From: Vibrio syngnathi
Lineage (GTDB): Bacteria > Pseudomonadota > Gammaproteobacteria > Enterobacterales > Vibrionaceae
Reading direction: 5' to 3'
NCBI RefSeq assembly: GCF_002119525.1
Contig: NZ_CP017916.1
Coordinates: 1,054,001-1,118,000, forward strand
Length of the DNA: 64,000 nt
Below are positions 19,300 to 29,496 of this stretch, piece by piece. How positions within the stretch are numbered: the first letter of the stretch is position 1; each line of letters starts with the position of its first letter. The translations under genes were made by a program, and so were the position numbers. Below the pieces are notes generated by a model. It did no database searches and was not told where the DNA came from. It saw only the letters and a list, made by a program, of their open reading frames with translations.

Positions 19300-19801
19300 A
19301 TTTAACTCCTTTACAACTTCCCTGAGGTATGAAGCTTCTCGTCACGCTGTGCTTGGTAAGGAGATGATAGTTAAAACAGGCAAACGGTTTGACTGTTTAC
19401 TTTATCTTCCGTGATTAAGCAAAAGTTTAGATTATTATGTTGTTAGCGATTGGAGAACTCAGCGGATAATTCTTAATTGTTTGATGTGTGTTTGCATAAC
19501 CTGAAATATTCAGCTGATGCGTGATAATGAGCCTACCTAGTTAGAATGGTTAAAGCAATAGATTAGGTATGTTTAATAACTGTGGGGTTACGGTCTTTAA
19601 AATGTTAAATGATAGTTATTTTAGAGGTATGGATTGGTTTGTTGTTTAATGATTGGTTTATATGTCTGAATTTTGAGGGTTTGTTGGGTTATATGACTTT
19701 ATTTAAAAGTAGAGCGTATGACTGAAATTCATACACTCTATAGTTGAACTGTCCAACCATTCGGGGATCTATTGGTATGAGATGCTTATGGTCATCGATA
19801 C
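19300..19801. other. 502-base gap upstream of the NSS transporter
   Basis: AT-rich and without a supported gene. The end near 19300 should contain the NSS transporter promoter and leader; I see no riboswitch I can name. The other end contains the hairpin listed at 19710-19740. Confidence 0.5.
19710..19740 (-). terminator. Likely terminator of the 197-residue outer-membrane protein gene
   Basis: TAGAG(C)GTATGA pairs with TCATAC(A)CTCTA around a 7-base loop, with one mismatch. On the minus strand it is followed by CTTTTAAAT. It lies about 60 bases beyond the stop at 19802. Confidence 0.6.
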
Positions 19802-20395
19802 CTAGAAAGTAAAACTCAGTCCGACATTGGCTTGAAATTGGTTCATCCAGTCGGTATCAAAGCGGATGATGCACTCTTGCCCGTTGCTCGGGATGTTACA
19901 AACACCGGAGGTGTCGTTATCGACAACGGTACCTAGCCAACGTAGTTGTGTATTCAATGCTATGCGATCGCTAAATTTGTATTCCAAGCCACCAAAGATA
20001 GAGGTTGAGAACCCATACTTATCTTTTGCCCAGTCTACATCGACGTAAGAAGCACCAAGGCCTAATCCCAAGTAACCAGACAACACCGGAGAAGCTGGGT
20101 AGTAAATGCTACTTTGAAAGTGCAGGTATTGGATGGAGGAGCTTAGGTTGAGCGTTTCTAATTCAGAGCTTTGATTAGAATAGAAAAAGCCGATGCGTCC
20201 TTGCTCGAGTGGTGTTTCAATCGCAAAGGTGTAGTTTTCAGACCCTTTCATATCATAGGTTTTACCGTCCTGGTCTTCGACACTGCCACCGCCGGTATAA
20301 CCCACCATCGGAGTAACGATGATCTCCGGGGAAGCATACGCATTTGAAACGGAGATCAGCGTAATCAGTGCCATCATATTTGCTTTGTTATTCAT
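19802..20395 (-). CDS. Outer-membrane beta-barrel protein, function unknown
   Basis: A 197-residue protein with a signal peptide (MNNKANMMALITLISVSNAYA, cut near residue 21) and a barrel-like mature part that ends in NVGLSFTF. GYLGLGLGASYVDVDW and FGGLEYKFSDRIALNTQLRW resemble strands of OmpA/OmpW-type small barrels. I chose the ATG at 20395 because AAGGA lies 7 bases upstream; a start at 20413 has no ribosome site and would push the signal inward. Two Cys residues near the C-terminus (CNIPSNGQEC) could form a disulphide in a loop. Function not known. Confidence 0.75.
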   Translation of the reverse strand: MNNKANMMALITLISVSNAYASPEIIVTPMVGYTGGGSVEDQDGKTYDMKGSENYTFAIETPLEQGRIGFFYSNQSSELETLNLSSSIQYLHFQSSIYYPASPVLSGYLGLGLGASYVDVDWAKDKYGFSTSIFGGLEYKFSDRIALNTQLRWLGTVVDNDTSGVCNIPSNGQECIIRFDTDWMNQFQANVGLSFTF

Positions 20396-20540
20396 GAGTA
20401 TATCCTTATCCATACACTTACTAATTGTGATGGTTACATCAATATTGTGCGACTAATTTCGACGATTCTTGAAGATACTTCACACACCTGATAGTACTTA
20501 AATAGAGACTCGACAAATTAATAATAAGCCAGAGGTGTCT

Positions 20541-20630
20541 ATGGACCATAATCTGAAAAATGCCCTACAAATCACGGTTGTCATCTACGCAATCATTCTC
20601 TCATTTGGCTTTATTGCAATTGGTAGTTAA
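20541..20630 (+). CDS. YnhF-like 29-residue membrane peptide
   Basis: MDHNLKNALQ followed by a hydrophobic helix, ITVVIYAIILSFGFIAIG. AGAGGTG lies 5 bases before the ATG, a good ribosome site. The size, the LK.AL start and the single helix match the YnhF family of small inner-membrane proteins, whose function is unknown. The patatin gene begins 41 bases later on the same strand, so they may share a transcript. I rest the family call on shape and a few residues, not on a search. Confidence 0.65.
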   Translation: MDHNLKNALQITVVIYAIILSFGFIAIGS

Positions 20631-20671
20631 TACCATCTATTGCGAGGCTGAGTTTTTATACTCAGGGAATC

Positions 20672-21874
20672 ATGAATAGTGGGATTATAACCAATATTGA
20701 TACAGCAATAGACTTAGACTATTACGCTAAGTTTATTGCTGGAAAAACAGCACTGGTCGCTCAAGGTGGCGGACAGAGAAGTATTTTTACTTCTGGAGTG
20801 CTGGATGCCTTTCTTCTTTCTAACTTTGACCCCTTCGACGAATTTTTTGGTACTTCAGCAGGTGCTCTCAACTTATGCGCTTATCTGTGCCGTAATAAAG
20901 GCCTCGGCCGTTCTTTCCTTCTAGACCTCACTACAGCACCTGAATTCTTCAATCTCTTTTCTTATATACGACACAGAAAGAACCTTGGATTAGAATGGGC
21001 CTTAGAACAAATCATGGCTTACCCATACAAGCTTGATTTGGATTTAGGACGACAAACGCTAGGCGATCGCCATTTCTATGCAGCCGTAACGGATTCTAAA
21101 GACTTACGAGATCACTACTTCCCAGTTTTGGGTGAAGATTGGTACAAAGTGATGATTGCAACCTGTGCGATCCCTCGCTTATACAATGATGAAATCTTTA
21201 TTGGCGACAATGCTTATGTGGATGGTGGTGTATCAGCATGTATCCCTGTTCAAGAAGCGTGGCGTAGACAAGCCCGTTCCATTGTTGTGATCCGAACTGA
21301 GCCAGCGTTAGAGGAAGAGGTTGAGGTTCAAGCTAACAGTACGCGATTAAAAACACCCAAACCGATATCAGCCGAAGAACTGGAATGGTTCCGCGAATCT
21401 TTCGACAGTGTTCAAGGTCATTGGCAACAAAAAGTGGAACAGTGGAAAACCGATTGGATCTCGTTCTTTCAACAACAAATCCTCAGCTCAAAAGAACAGA
21501 AGCGCGACAGATCGCATTTAGATTTGCTCAATGGTGGTCGATGGTTATTCGGCGCTGATGATATCTATCGTTTGAGTCATTTGATTGGTGATAAGTTTGA
21601 TTCCGGTTTAGCGGATATGCTGATGGTACATTACCAGACTTACTCATTGACCCAGAATTTTTTGAACTCCCCACCAGACGATGCGTTTGTTGTGCAAATA
21701 GCCCCAAGCAAACCGCTGAAATCCAATTCATTAATGAGTAATGAAGAAGATTTACTGCACGATTATGAATTGGGTTTAGAAGCCGGTTACCGATTTGTAG
21801 AGACTTATACCTCTACGGAAAATGCCCGCAGTTCATACATGCCACAGTTGGGTTCCATTGCTGCTGAGAAGTAA
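20672..21874 (+). CDS. Patatin-like phospholipase
   Basis: A 400-residue predicted lipid acyl hydrolase with a Ser-Asp dyad. AQGGGQRSIFTSGVLDAF (about 35-52) carries the oxyanion-hole glycines. The nucleophile Ser is in GTSAG (about residue 66), and DGG (about residue 188) supplies the Asp. The C-terminal 180 residues are outside the patatin core; they are polar and probably helical. There is no signal peptide, so it should act in the cytoplasm or at the inner membrane face. Related to the YjjU group of patatins. The ATG at 20672 follows CAGGGAATC. Confidence 0.88.
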   Translation: MNSGIITNIDTAIDLDYYAKFIAGKTALVAQGGGQRSIFTSGVLDAFLLSNFDPFDEFFGTSAGALNLCAYLCRNKGLGRSFLLDLTTAPEFFNLFSYIRHRKNLGLEWALEQIMAYPYKLDLDLGRQTLGDRHFYAAVTDSKDLRDHYFPVLGEDWYKVMIATCAIPRLYNDEIFIGDNAYVDGGVSACIPVQEAWRRQARSIVVIRTEPALEEEVEVQANSTRLKTPKPISAEELEWFRESFDSVQGHWQQKVEQWKTDWISFFQQQILSSKEQKRDRSHLDLLNGGRWLFGADDIYRLSHLIGDKFDSGLADMLMVHYQTYSLTQNFLNSPPDDAFVVQIAPSKPLKSNSLMSNEEDLLHDYELGLEAGYRFVETYTSTENARSSYMPQLGSIAAEK

Positions 21875-21938
21875 TGCTTGAGGTTGATTAGTCACGACGT
21901 TAATTGTTGATGTTATTAACGAAGAATATACTGAAATG

Positions 21939-21976
21939 AAAAAGGGTTACTGAACTTGGTTCAATAACCCTTTTTT
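21939..21976. terminator. Bidirectional terminator between patatin gene and pykA
   Basis: AAAAAGGGTTA and TAACCCTTTTT pair, with an inner GAAC/GTTC stem. A- and T-runs on both sides suit transcripts from both directions. Confidence 0.88.
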
Positions 21977-22018
21977 GTCTTTGAAATTATGCTAATCGTT
22001 TCACTTTACGTTCAAACA

Positions 22019-23467
22019 TTAAGTGACAGGCAAGATCCTCATACAGTTGGTCGACCCCGCCACATCCATAATATCGCCTTGGGTGACGATCACGAGATCG
22101 CCAAACTTAAGATGCTCTTTCTCTTTTAGGCAGGTGAGCGTAGATAGGGCAATGTCAAAGCTGTCCTCGGCTTCTGTCTCAAAGTAGATAGGTGTCACAC
22201 CTCGATACAAGGTGCAGCGATTAAGTGTTCCTTCGTTACGAGACAGCGCATAGATAGGCATGTCAGCACTTAGGCGAGACATCATCAATGCAGTGCGGCC
22301 TGACTCAGTGAGAGTGACTACGCCTTTAATGCCTTCCATATGGTTTGCCGAGTAGATAGTCGCCATCGAAACGGTTTCTTCAGCGGTAACAAAAGTGCGA
22401 TCAATACGGTAATTGGATTGGTTGTTAATTCCCGCCATCTTTTCAGCACCAATACACACTTCAGCCATTGATTTTACGGTTTCGACCGGATAATCACCTG
22501 CAGCAGTTTCACCTGAAAGCATGACCGCATCGGTTCCATCAAGCACCGCATTGGCAACGTCCATGACTTCGGCTCGGGTTGGCATTGGCGCTGAAATCAT
22601 CGATTCCATCATTTGAGTGGCGGTGATCACCGTTCGGTTAAGCGCTCTAGCACGGCGTATAAGCTGTTTTTGTACTCCGACTAACTCAGGGTCGCCAATT
22701 TCCACTCCGAGGTCACCACGAGCCACCATGACGACGTCTGAGGCCATTATGATGTCATCCATGTTCTCAACAGTGGCTACCGTCTCTGCTCGTTCTACCT
22801 TTGCTACGAGGTGAGCTTCTAAGCCAGCTTCTCGTGCGAGCTGTCGAGCGTAGTGCATGTCTTCGCCGTTGCGCGGGAAAGACACCGCGAGGTAATCCAC
22901 TTTGATTTGTGCTGCAGTGACGATGTCGCGCTTGTCTTTTTCTGTCAGCGCTTCTGCGGAAAGGCCGCCGCCTTTCTTGTTGATGCCTTTGTTATTTGAG
23001 AGAGGACCACCAATGATGACTTCTGTATGAACACGGCAGCCTTCCACTTTGGTTACTTTTAGCTGAACACGACCATCGTCGAGCAACAAGATGTCGTTAG
23101 CTGAAACGTCGTTAGGTAATTCTTTATAATCAAGACCGACCGCTTGTTGGTTGCCTTCGCCTAAACCTAGGCTACTGTCGAGAGTAAATTGGTCACCAAC
23201 GGCAAGTTGGATTTTGCCATCTTTGAATGTTGACACTCGAATCTTGGGGCCTTGTAAGTCACCGAGAATAGCGATTTGAGTGCCAAGTCTTTTGGCAATT
23301 GCTCTGACGTTTTCTGCACGTTGTATATGGTCGTCGCTAGTGCCGTGAGAGAAGTTCATACGGACGACATTGGCACCGGCTTTGATGATCTCTTCAAGCA
23401 CGTTACCTTTATCAGTAGAAGGGCCTAGCGTTGTGACGATTTTCGTTTTTCTTAATTCGGCTGTCAT
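22019..23467 (-). CDS. pykA: Pyruvate kinase II
   Basis: Last step of glycolysis: phosphoenolpyruvate and ADP to pyruvate and ATP. It has 482 residues and follows E. coli PykA closely, including [12 protein letters not shown] at the start, [18 protein letters not shown] and the active-site [10 protein letters not shown]. It reads as the AMP-activated PykA type rather than PykF. It is divergent from mlc, with a 319-base shared upstream region containing a CRP-like palindrome, so glycolysis and sugar sensing may be jointly controlled. Confidence 0.95.
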   Translation of the reverse strand: MTAELRKTKIVTTLGPSTDKGNVLEEIIKAGANVVRMNFSHGTSDDHIQRAENVRAIAKRLGTQIAILGDLQGPKIRVSTFKDGKIQLAVGDQFTLDSSLGLGEGNQQAVGLDYKELPNDVSANDILLLDDGRVQLKVTKVEGCRVHTEVIIGGPLSNNKGINKKGGGLSAEALTEKDKRDIVTAAQIKVDYLAVSFPRNGEDMHYARQLAREAGLEAHLVAKVERAETVATVENMDDIIMASDVVMVARGDLGVEIGDPELVGVQKQLIRRARALNRTVITATQMMESMISAPMPTRAEVMDVANAVLDGTDAVMLSGETAAGDYPVETVKSMAEVCIGAEKMAGINNQSNYRIDRTFVTAEETVSMATIYSANHMEGIKGVVTLTESGRTALMMSRLSADMPIYALSRNEGTLNRCTLYRGVTPIYFETEAEDSFDIALSTLTCLKEKEHLKFGDLVIVTQGDIMDVAGSTNCMRILPVT

Positions 23468-23695
23468 GAATACTCCTAGAGTGAGGCCAAGTAATCTTTT
23501 AAAAGACTGAATTAAGTATATGCATTAATTGAATATTTATTGGGAGCTATGAGGATATTTCTTTATTTGTCTCTAATTATTGAATTCAGGGCTCAATAAC
23601 GATGTTTCATTAAGAAAATTAAGTCTCAATTTATCGATGTAGGTACGGATTTTTCTCGAACTATTTGACTAGATACACAAAGATTCATGTATATA

Positions 23696-23711
23696 CGTGA
23701 TACGGGTCACG
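23696..23711 (+). promoter_or_regulatory. CRP-like palindrome between pykA and mlc
   Basis: CGTGA-N6-TCACG is a perfect inverted repeat with the CRP spacing (consensus TGTGA-N6-TCACA; only the outer base of each half differs). It lies 76-91 bases before the mlc start in the 319-base gap (23468-23786). The gap is otherwise AT-rich with no gene. Confidence 0.45.
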
Positions 23712-23786
23712 GCGATATACCAAGTGACTTCACAATTACTTCGCAAAGTAAAAAAATTACCGCGTTGATGATTTCTGGAGCGTAAA

Positions 23787-25004
23787 ATGTACATGGCTCA
23801 ACCGGGCCATATTGATCATATCAAACAGGTCAATGCTGGTCGTGTATATAAACTAATTGACCTTAGAGGTCCTATTTCTCGTATCGATCTGTCCAAGCAA
23901 AGTGAGTTGGCTCCGGCGAGTATTACTAAAATTACCCGTGAACTCATTGAAGCTCACCTTATTCACGAAACGACGGTTCAAGAAGCCACGACTCGTGGGC
24001 GTCCTGCTGTCGGTCTGCAAACCAATAACGAAGGTTGGCAGTTTCTGTCGATGCGTCTTGGTCGCGGATACTTAACGATCGCGCTCCATGAATTGGGCGG
24101 CGATGTACTTATCGATACTAAGATTGATATTCATGAACGTGACCAAGACGATGTGCTTGCGCGTCTTCTGCATGAAATTGATGAATTTTTCCAAACTTAT
24201 GCGGAGCAACTCGATAGGGTAACAAGTATTGCGGTTACGCTACCGGGTCTTGTGAATTCTGAGCAGGGGATTGTGTTGCAGATGCCACACTACAACGTTA
24301 AAAACTTAGCGTTGGGTCCTGAGATCTACAAAGAAACAGGTCTACCTGTCTTTATTGCCAATGATACCCGAGCCTGGGCATTAGCAGAGAAGTTGTTTGG
24401 CCACTCTCAAGACAACGATAATTCCGTTCTTATCTCGATTCACCACGGTGTAGGCGCCGGGATCATTCTTGACGGTCGAGTATTGCAAGGTCGCCACGGT
24501 AACATCGGTGAACTGGGTCATATTCAGATCGATAAACAAGGCAAACTTTGTCATTGTGGTAATCATGGCTGTTTAGAAACGGTCGCGAGTTCTCAGGCGA
24601 TCCGTGAACAAGTGAAAGAGCGACTGGCTAATGGTGAAGCATCGTCATTAACTGTGTTTGAAGATGTCACTATTGAACAGATTTGCGCTGCCGCTGCCGA
24701 TGGCGATCCATTGGCTGTTGAAGTGATTGAACAGTTAGGTCGTTACTTAGGTGCCGCGATAGCTATTGTGATTAACCTTTTCAACCCTGAGAAAGTCTTG
24801 ATCGGTGGTGTTATCAATCAGGCTAAAAGCGTGTTGTACCCTGCGATTCAAAAGTGTATCGAAGAGCAAAGTTTATCGGTTTACCATCAAGATTTAGAGC
24901 TGGTGGAATCTCGATTCTATAAACAAGCCACCATGCCAGGTGCGGCGCTTGTTAAACAAGCTTTATATGATGGCCAATTGTTAATGAAAGTGATTGAAGG
25001 CTAA
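23787..25004 (+). CDS. mlc: ROK-family repressor Mlc
   Basis: Glucose-responsive repressor. In E. coli, Mlc represses ptsG and other PTS genes until PtsG, transporting glucose, captures it at the membrane. It has 405 residues. A winged helix-turn-helix lies at about 18-65, with QPGHIDHIKQVNAG before it as in Mlc. The ROK domain carries the zinc site: H245 and CHCGNHGC (255-262). The alternative paralogue NagC is less likely because the N-terminus and LAPASITKI helix match Mlc. The ATG at 23793 is an equally possible start. It lies next to pykA and cheV. Confidence 0.88.
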   Translation: MYMAQPGHIDHIKQVNAGRVYKLIDLRGPISRIDLSKQSELAPASITKITRELIEAHLIHETTVQEATTRGRPAVGLQTNNEGWQFLSMRLGRGYLTIALHELGGDVLIDTKIDIHERDQDDVLARLLHEIDEFFQTYAEQLDRVTSIAVTLPGLVNSEQGIVLQMPHYNVKNLALGPEIYKETGLPVFIANDTRAWALAEKLFGHSQDNDNSVLISIHHGVGAGIILDGRVLQGRHGNIGELGHIQIDKQGKLCHCGNHGCLETVASSQAIREQVKERLANGEASSLTVFEDVTIEQICAAAADGDPLAVEVIEQLGRYLGAAIAIVINLFNPEKVLIGGVINQAKSVLYPAIQKCIEEQSLSVYHQDLELVESRFYKQATMPGAALVKQALYDGQLLMKVIEG

Positions 25005-25170
25005 CCCCTTTTTATCGTTTTTAGCCTTCCTTGAATCCTTTCCATGCACTTAAACTATGTATAACAGCATTTGTTGTACTTAGTTTAAGCATCTGTGTAT
25101 TTGCGCTTTGCTTTAACCTATCGAATTAGGCTATTGTAGCCACAGTTATTATTAGTCACTAAGGTGTTGT

Positions 25171-26112
25171 ATGTCTGGCGTTTTAAATTCGGTTGATCAG
25201 AGAACTAAACTCGTCGGTGAAAACCGTCTGGAACTCTTGTTATTCAGCTTAAATAGTCGCCAATTATTTGCGATTAACGTATTTAAAGTTAAAGAAGTCT
25301 TAAAAGTGCCTGTACTCACTCGCTTGCCAGGCTCTCATCATCATATTACGGGTGTTGCTTCTTTACGTGGTGAATCTGTTCCTGTTATTGACTTACGCAG
25401 CGCGATTGGTTTCCCACCATCACGTGATGAGACTCAAGAAAATAACTTGATCATTACCGAATACAACCGAACCGTACAGGGCTTCTTGGTTGGACAAGTT
25501 CGCAATATCGTGAATACGACATGGACAGAAATCCAGCCGCCACCAAAGACTACGGGTCGAGCAAACTACTTAACTGCTATCACGCACATCCAAGAAGAAG
25601 AGCAGCACAAAATCGTTGAGATCATCGATGTTGAAAAGGTGTTAGCCGAGATCATCGACTACGATGTGTCGATTTCTGACGGTGTTCTAGATCAGCAGTT
25701 AGCGAATGAAATGGTTGGCCGTAATGTGCTTATCGTTGATGACTCTTCAACAGCGCGCAATCAGATCAAAGGCACCTTGTCGCAACTTGGTTTGAACATT
25801 ATCGAATGTTGTGACGGCTTAGAAGCACTGACTTTACTTAAGAAGTGGTGTGATGAAGGCAAAGACATCAATCAAGAAATATTATTGATGATCACCGATG
25901 CTGAAATGCCAGAAATGGATGGCTACAAACTGACTCACGAAGTTCGAACTGATCCTCGAATGCATGATTTGTTTATTACGCTAAATACTTCATTAAGTGG
26001 TAGTTTCAATGAAGCCATGGTTGAGAAAGTAGGGTGTAATCGCTTTATTTCTAAATTCCAACCAGACCTCTTAGTTGAAGTGACTCAAGAGCGAATGCGT
26101 CAGATTTTATAA
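25171..26112 (+). CDS. cheV: Chemotaxis coupling protein CheV
   Basis: Links chemoreceptors to CheA and can be phosphorylated, helping adaptation. It has 313 residues. A CheW-like domain lies at about 15-165 and a response-regulator receiver at about 183-310. The receiver has the acidic pair D190-D191, phospho-acceptor D243 in MITDAEMPEMDG, and a conserved Lys near SKF. It is a single gene with its own terminator. Vibrios usually have several cheV genes; I cannot say which this is from the sequence alone. Confidence 0.93.
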   Translation: MSGVLNSVDQRTKLVGENRLELLLFSLNSRQLFAINVFKVKEVLKVPVLTRLPGSHHHITGVASLRGESVPVIDLRSAIGFPPSRDETQENNLIITEYNRTVQGFLVGQVRNIVNTTWTEIQPPPKTTGRANYLTAITHIQEEEQHKIVEIIDVEKVLAEIIDYDVSISDGVLDQQLANEMVGRNVLIVDDSSTARNQIKGTLSQLGLNIIECCDGLEALTLLKKWCDEGKDINQEILLMITDAEMPEMDGYKLTHEVRTDPRMHDLFITLNTSLSGSFNEAMVEKVGCNRFISKFQPDLLVEVTQERMRQIL

Positions 26113-26232
26113 TTAGTGCAGTTGCATGGTTTGTTTCGAATAACCTTGACGAAAACGTTCGCTAGTATTCGATGCAGCATATTTTAAAACTGAATATGCT
26201 TAACGACTAACGTAACTTTTTGCACACAATCT

Positions 26233-26256
26233 AAGGGAAGCGGATGCTTCCCTTTT
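26233..26256 (+). terminator. Intrinsic terminator after cheV
   Basis: AAGGGAAGC and GCTTCCCTT pair around GGAT, followed by TTT. Confidence 0.9.
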
Positions 26257-26309
26257 TCGTTTCTAGCGTTTGTTGGACGGCTACTTGATTCGTTAATGAA
26301 AATGATTCG

Positions 26310-29300
26310 TTAATGAAAATCTCGGGACTTGGTGTTCAAACCAACAATTTCATCGGTAATATCGATGAGCTTCCCAGCAATCACATGCACGACTTCGCCT
26401 TCCTTCTCTAAGACCCCTTGCACCTTTAAAGCCTTCGCTGTCAGATAAGCTTGTTGCTGTGCGCGTGCGGTGGCTCCCCATACCACAACGTTAATATTGC
26501 CCGTGTTATCTTCTAATGTGACAAAGGTGACACCGGCTGCGGTGCCGGGTGACTGCTTACCAGTGACTAAACCAACAACCGTGACCATGGATTTATGTCT
26601 TTGTTGTTTTAAGTCTTTCATATGTGTGAAGCGGCCTAATCGATTCGTTTCTTCTAGTAAGGTGATAGGGTGCTTATTTAGCGAAATCCCGACACTACTG
26701 AAATCCTCTAATAAATTTTGCATTTCACTGGGTTGATGAAGTGAGTGTTTTATGTCGTCGTGAACTTGACTAAATAACGGTAAGTCAGATGCTGAATCCA
26801 TCAGTGCCCAACGAGTTTGGAAACGATCACCGGAAACATTGTGTAGCGCATTGGCCGAGGCGAGCAGTTCGATGTCTTTTTTATTGATCGATAGTTGCTT
26901 AACCTGACTCGGATGGCGATAACCGGAGCGTGGGCGATTGGCGAGAATACTCTGAATGCCATGTTCGCTTAGGCCTTTGATTTGTCGTAGCCCTAAGCGA
27001 ATCGCTAAACCATTCTGATGTTCAACGACTATGTGGTTGTCTTGTGAGGTGTTCACACATACTGGAAGAATCGCCACATTGTGTCGTTGTGCGTCTTGTA
27101 CCAACTGTGAAGGGCTATAAAAGCCCATGGGTTGGCTATTGAGCAAAGACGCGTAGAAACATTCTGGGTAGTAACATTTCAACCAAGCTGAGCAATAGGC
27201 TAAAACGGCAAATGAGGCGGAATGGCTTTCTGGAAAGCCGTATTCACCAAAACCACATATTTGTTTAAATATCTGCTCAGCAAACTCTGTCTCATAACCG
27301 CGATTTTGCATGCCCTCGATGAGCTTGTTTTTGAACTTAAAGACGTTACCATTTTTCTTCCAAGCCGCCATGGCGCGTCTGAGTTGATCCGCTTCTCCAC
27401 CTGTAAACCCTGCTGCCACCATCGCGAGCTTAATCACTTGTTCTTGGAATATCGGCACACCTAAGGTGCGCGACAGTACCGATTTAACATCCTTAGATGG
27501 ATAGCTGATTGGCTCAATACCATCTCGACGCTTTAAGAATGGGTGAACCATATCGCCTTGAATAGGCCCAGGGCGTACGATAGCGATTTGAATCACCAAG
27601 TCGTAATAAGTCCTTGGTTTGAGCCTTGGCAGCATGCTCATTTGCGCGCGTGACTCAATTTGGAATATACCGACCGTGTCTGCTCGTTGAATCATGCCAT
27701 AAACCTGAGGATCGTCCTTGAGGCGAGTGATCTCTGCGATGGTGAGTGATCGCCCGTGAATGCGTTTGATCAGGTCGAAGCACTTACGAATCGCAGAAAG
27801 CATACCAAGCGCGAGTACATCGACTTTAAGCAGCCCTAAGGTTTCAAGATCATCTTTATCCCATTGAATGATGGTTCGATCGTGCATAGCTGCATTCTCG
27901 ACGGGAACCAATTCGTACAAAGGCCCAGAAGAGATCACAAAGCCACCAACGTGCTGAGATAAGTGACGTGGAAAGCCGATGATCTCATTAACTAAATGGA
28001 TAAATTGCTGACCTTTCAAAGAGTCCGGTTGCAGCCCCAATTGAGTTAATTGAGCCTGCCAACCTAAGCTTTTGTCTCTGCGGTTGGTGTTCTTTATGAA
28101 GTAATCCAGCTGAGTTTCTTGTAGCCCTAAAGCTTTGCCGACATCTCTTACTGCACTTTTGAAGCGATATGAAATGACCGTTGCGGCAAGTGCTGCGCGT
28201 TCTCTACCGTATTTTTTGTAGATGTATTGGATGACTTCTTCACGGCGCTCATGCTCAAAATCGACATCAATATCCGGCGGCTCATCACGTTCTTTACTGA
28301 TGAAGCGTTCAAATAATACTGAGATCTGTCTTGGGTCGACAGAGGTGATTTCTAAGCAGTAACAGACCACGGAATTGGCCGCTGAACCTCGACCTTGGTA
28401 AAGAATCCCTTGGCTTTTGGCAAACATGACGATGTCGTGGATCGTGAGAAAAAAGAAAGGGTAGTCAAGCTCGTCAATCAGCCCCAGTTCTTTCTCTATG
28501 ATTTGTTGAATGTCGTTAGGCACGCCTTGCGGGAAGCGAGCTCGTTTTCCTTTTTCGACTAACATGCGTAGATAACTCATGGGTGTCTCACCTTGAGGAA
28601 TCAGCTCGCTTGGGTATTCGTAGCGCAAGCTGTCTAACTCAAACTCGCACAGCTCTGAGATTCGGTTGCTCTCTTCTAGCCACTCAACTTTGAATATATG
28701 AGAGAGCTTATTAATACTTCGTAAACAGCGCTCGGCATTAGCGAGTAAGTGACTGCCCACTTCGGTAATAGGTTTTTGGTATTTTATCGCAGTGAGTGAG
28801 TGCTGTAAGGGTAAGCGGTTAGCATTGTGCATCAGCACGCCACCACAAGCGGTTATCGGCAGTTGATGATGGTGTGACATCTCGACGCAATAGTCGATGT
28901 ACTGCTGATCGGTTTGCTTTAGGTGTCGTTGTAAGCCGATCCAAAGCCGGCCTGAATGATGCTGAGAAAGCCATTGCCCCCAGTGTGCATCTTCATTTTT
29001 CTGTTGAGGGAGCCAAACAATAAAGCAGTGCTTAGCCGACATGATATCCCACTCAGAGAGTTGATAATGTCCTTTACTGCTACGACGTCTCGCATTGGTA
29101 ATAATACGACACAGCTCGGCATAGGCTTCTCTGTTTGGGCATATCAAGATCACTTGGCACTCTTCATTTAACCAAAACATGCTCCCGACAATTTGTTTGA
29201 GCGACAGTTTATGTTGCTTGATTGCTGAGTGAACCTTAACGATGCCCGCCAGCGAGCACTCATCAGTAACTGCGAGCGCTTTGTAACGTAAGAAGTCGGC

Positions 29301-29387
29301 CTGTAAAACAAGCTCCTCTGCGTGTGAAGCTCCTTCAAGGAAGGAGTAATTACTTTGGCAAAATAGCTCTGAGTATTGCTGAGACAT
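26310..29387 (-). CDS. dnaE2: Error-prone DNA polymerase DnaE2
   Basis: C-family polymerase used for damage-induced mutagenesis. It has 1025 residues, shorter than replicative DnaE. The N-terminal PHP domain begins with SELFCQSNYSFLEGASHAEE; the polymerase catalytic acids are in PDIDVDFEHERR. A C-terminal OB-fold (VTVVGLVTGKQS) ends the protein. It is the last gene of the imuA-imuB-dnaE2 cassette, with 109 bases between imuB and dnaE2. In Mycobacterium and Caulobacter, DnaE2 needs ImuA and ImuB to work. The main replicative dnaE should lie elsewhere. Confidence 0.95.
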   Translation of the reverse strand: MSQQYSELFCQSNYSFLEGASHAEELVLQADFLRYKALAVTDECSLAGIVKVHSAIKQHKLSLKQIVGSMFWLNEECQVILICPNREAYAELCRIITNARRRSSKGHYQLSEWDIMSAKHCFIVWLPQQKNEDAHWGQWLSQHHSGRLWIGLQRHLKQTDQQYIDYCVEMSHHHQLPITACGGVLMHNANRLPLQHSLTAIKYQKPITEVGSHLLANAERCLRSINKLSHIFKVEWLEESNRISELCEFELDSLRYEYPSELIPQGETPMSYLRMLVEKGKRARFPQGVPNDIQQIIEKELGLIDELDYPFFFLTIHDIVMFAKSQGILYQGRGSAANSVVCYCLEITSVDPRQISVLFERFISKERDEPPDIDVDFEHERREEVIQYIYKKYGRERAALAATVISYRFKSAVRDVGKALGLQETQLDYFIKNTNRRDKSLGWQAQLTQLGLQPDSLKGQQFIHLVNEIIGFPRHLSQHVGGFVISSGPLYELVPVENAAMHDRTIIQWDKDDLETLGLLKVDVLALGMLSAIRKCFDLIKRIHGRSLTIAEITRLKDDPQVYGMIQRADTVGIFQIESRAQMSMLPRLKPRTYYDLVIQIAIVRPGPIQGDMVHPFLKRRDGIEPISYPSKDVKSVLSRTLGVPIFQEQVIKLAMVAAGFTGGEADQLRRAMAAWKKNGNVFKFKNKLIEGMQNRGYETEFAEQIFKQICGFGEYGFPESHSASFAVLAYCSAWLKCYYPECFYASLLNSQPMGFYSPSQLVQDAQRHNVAILPVCVNTSQDNHIVVEHQNGLAIRLGLRQIKGLSEHGIQSILANRPRSGYRHPSQVKQLSINKKDIELLASANALHNVSGDRFQTRWALMDSASDLPLFSQVHDDIKHSLHQPSEMQNLLEDFSSVGISLNKHPITLLEETNRLGRFTHMKDLKQQRHKSMVTVVGLVTGKQSPGTAAGVTFVTLEDNTGNINVVVWGATARAQQQAYLTAKALKVQGVLEKEGEVVHVIAGKLIDITDEIVGLNTKSRDFH

Positions 29388-29496
29388 AACGTAATCTCAC
29401 TTAACCATTGCGAGTGAATATGATTGAAAAAGGATGTTGAAGTTCAATAAGCAGAACGGACGAGATAGCGAAGTTTCTTACTTTCTGTCTTACAAA

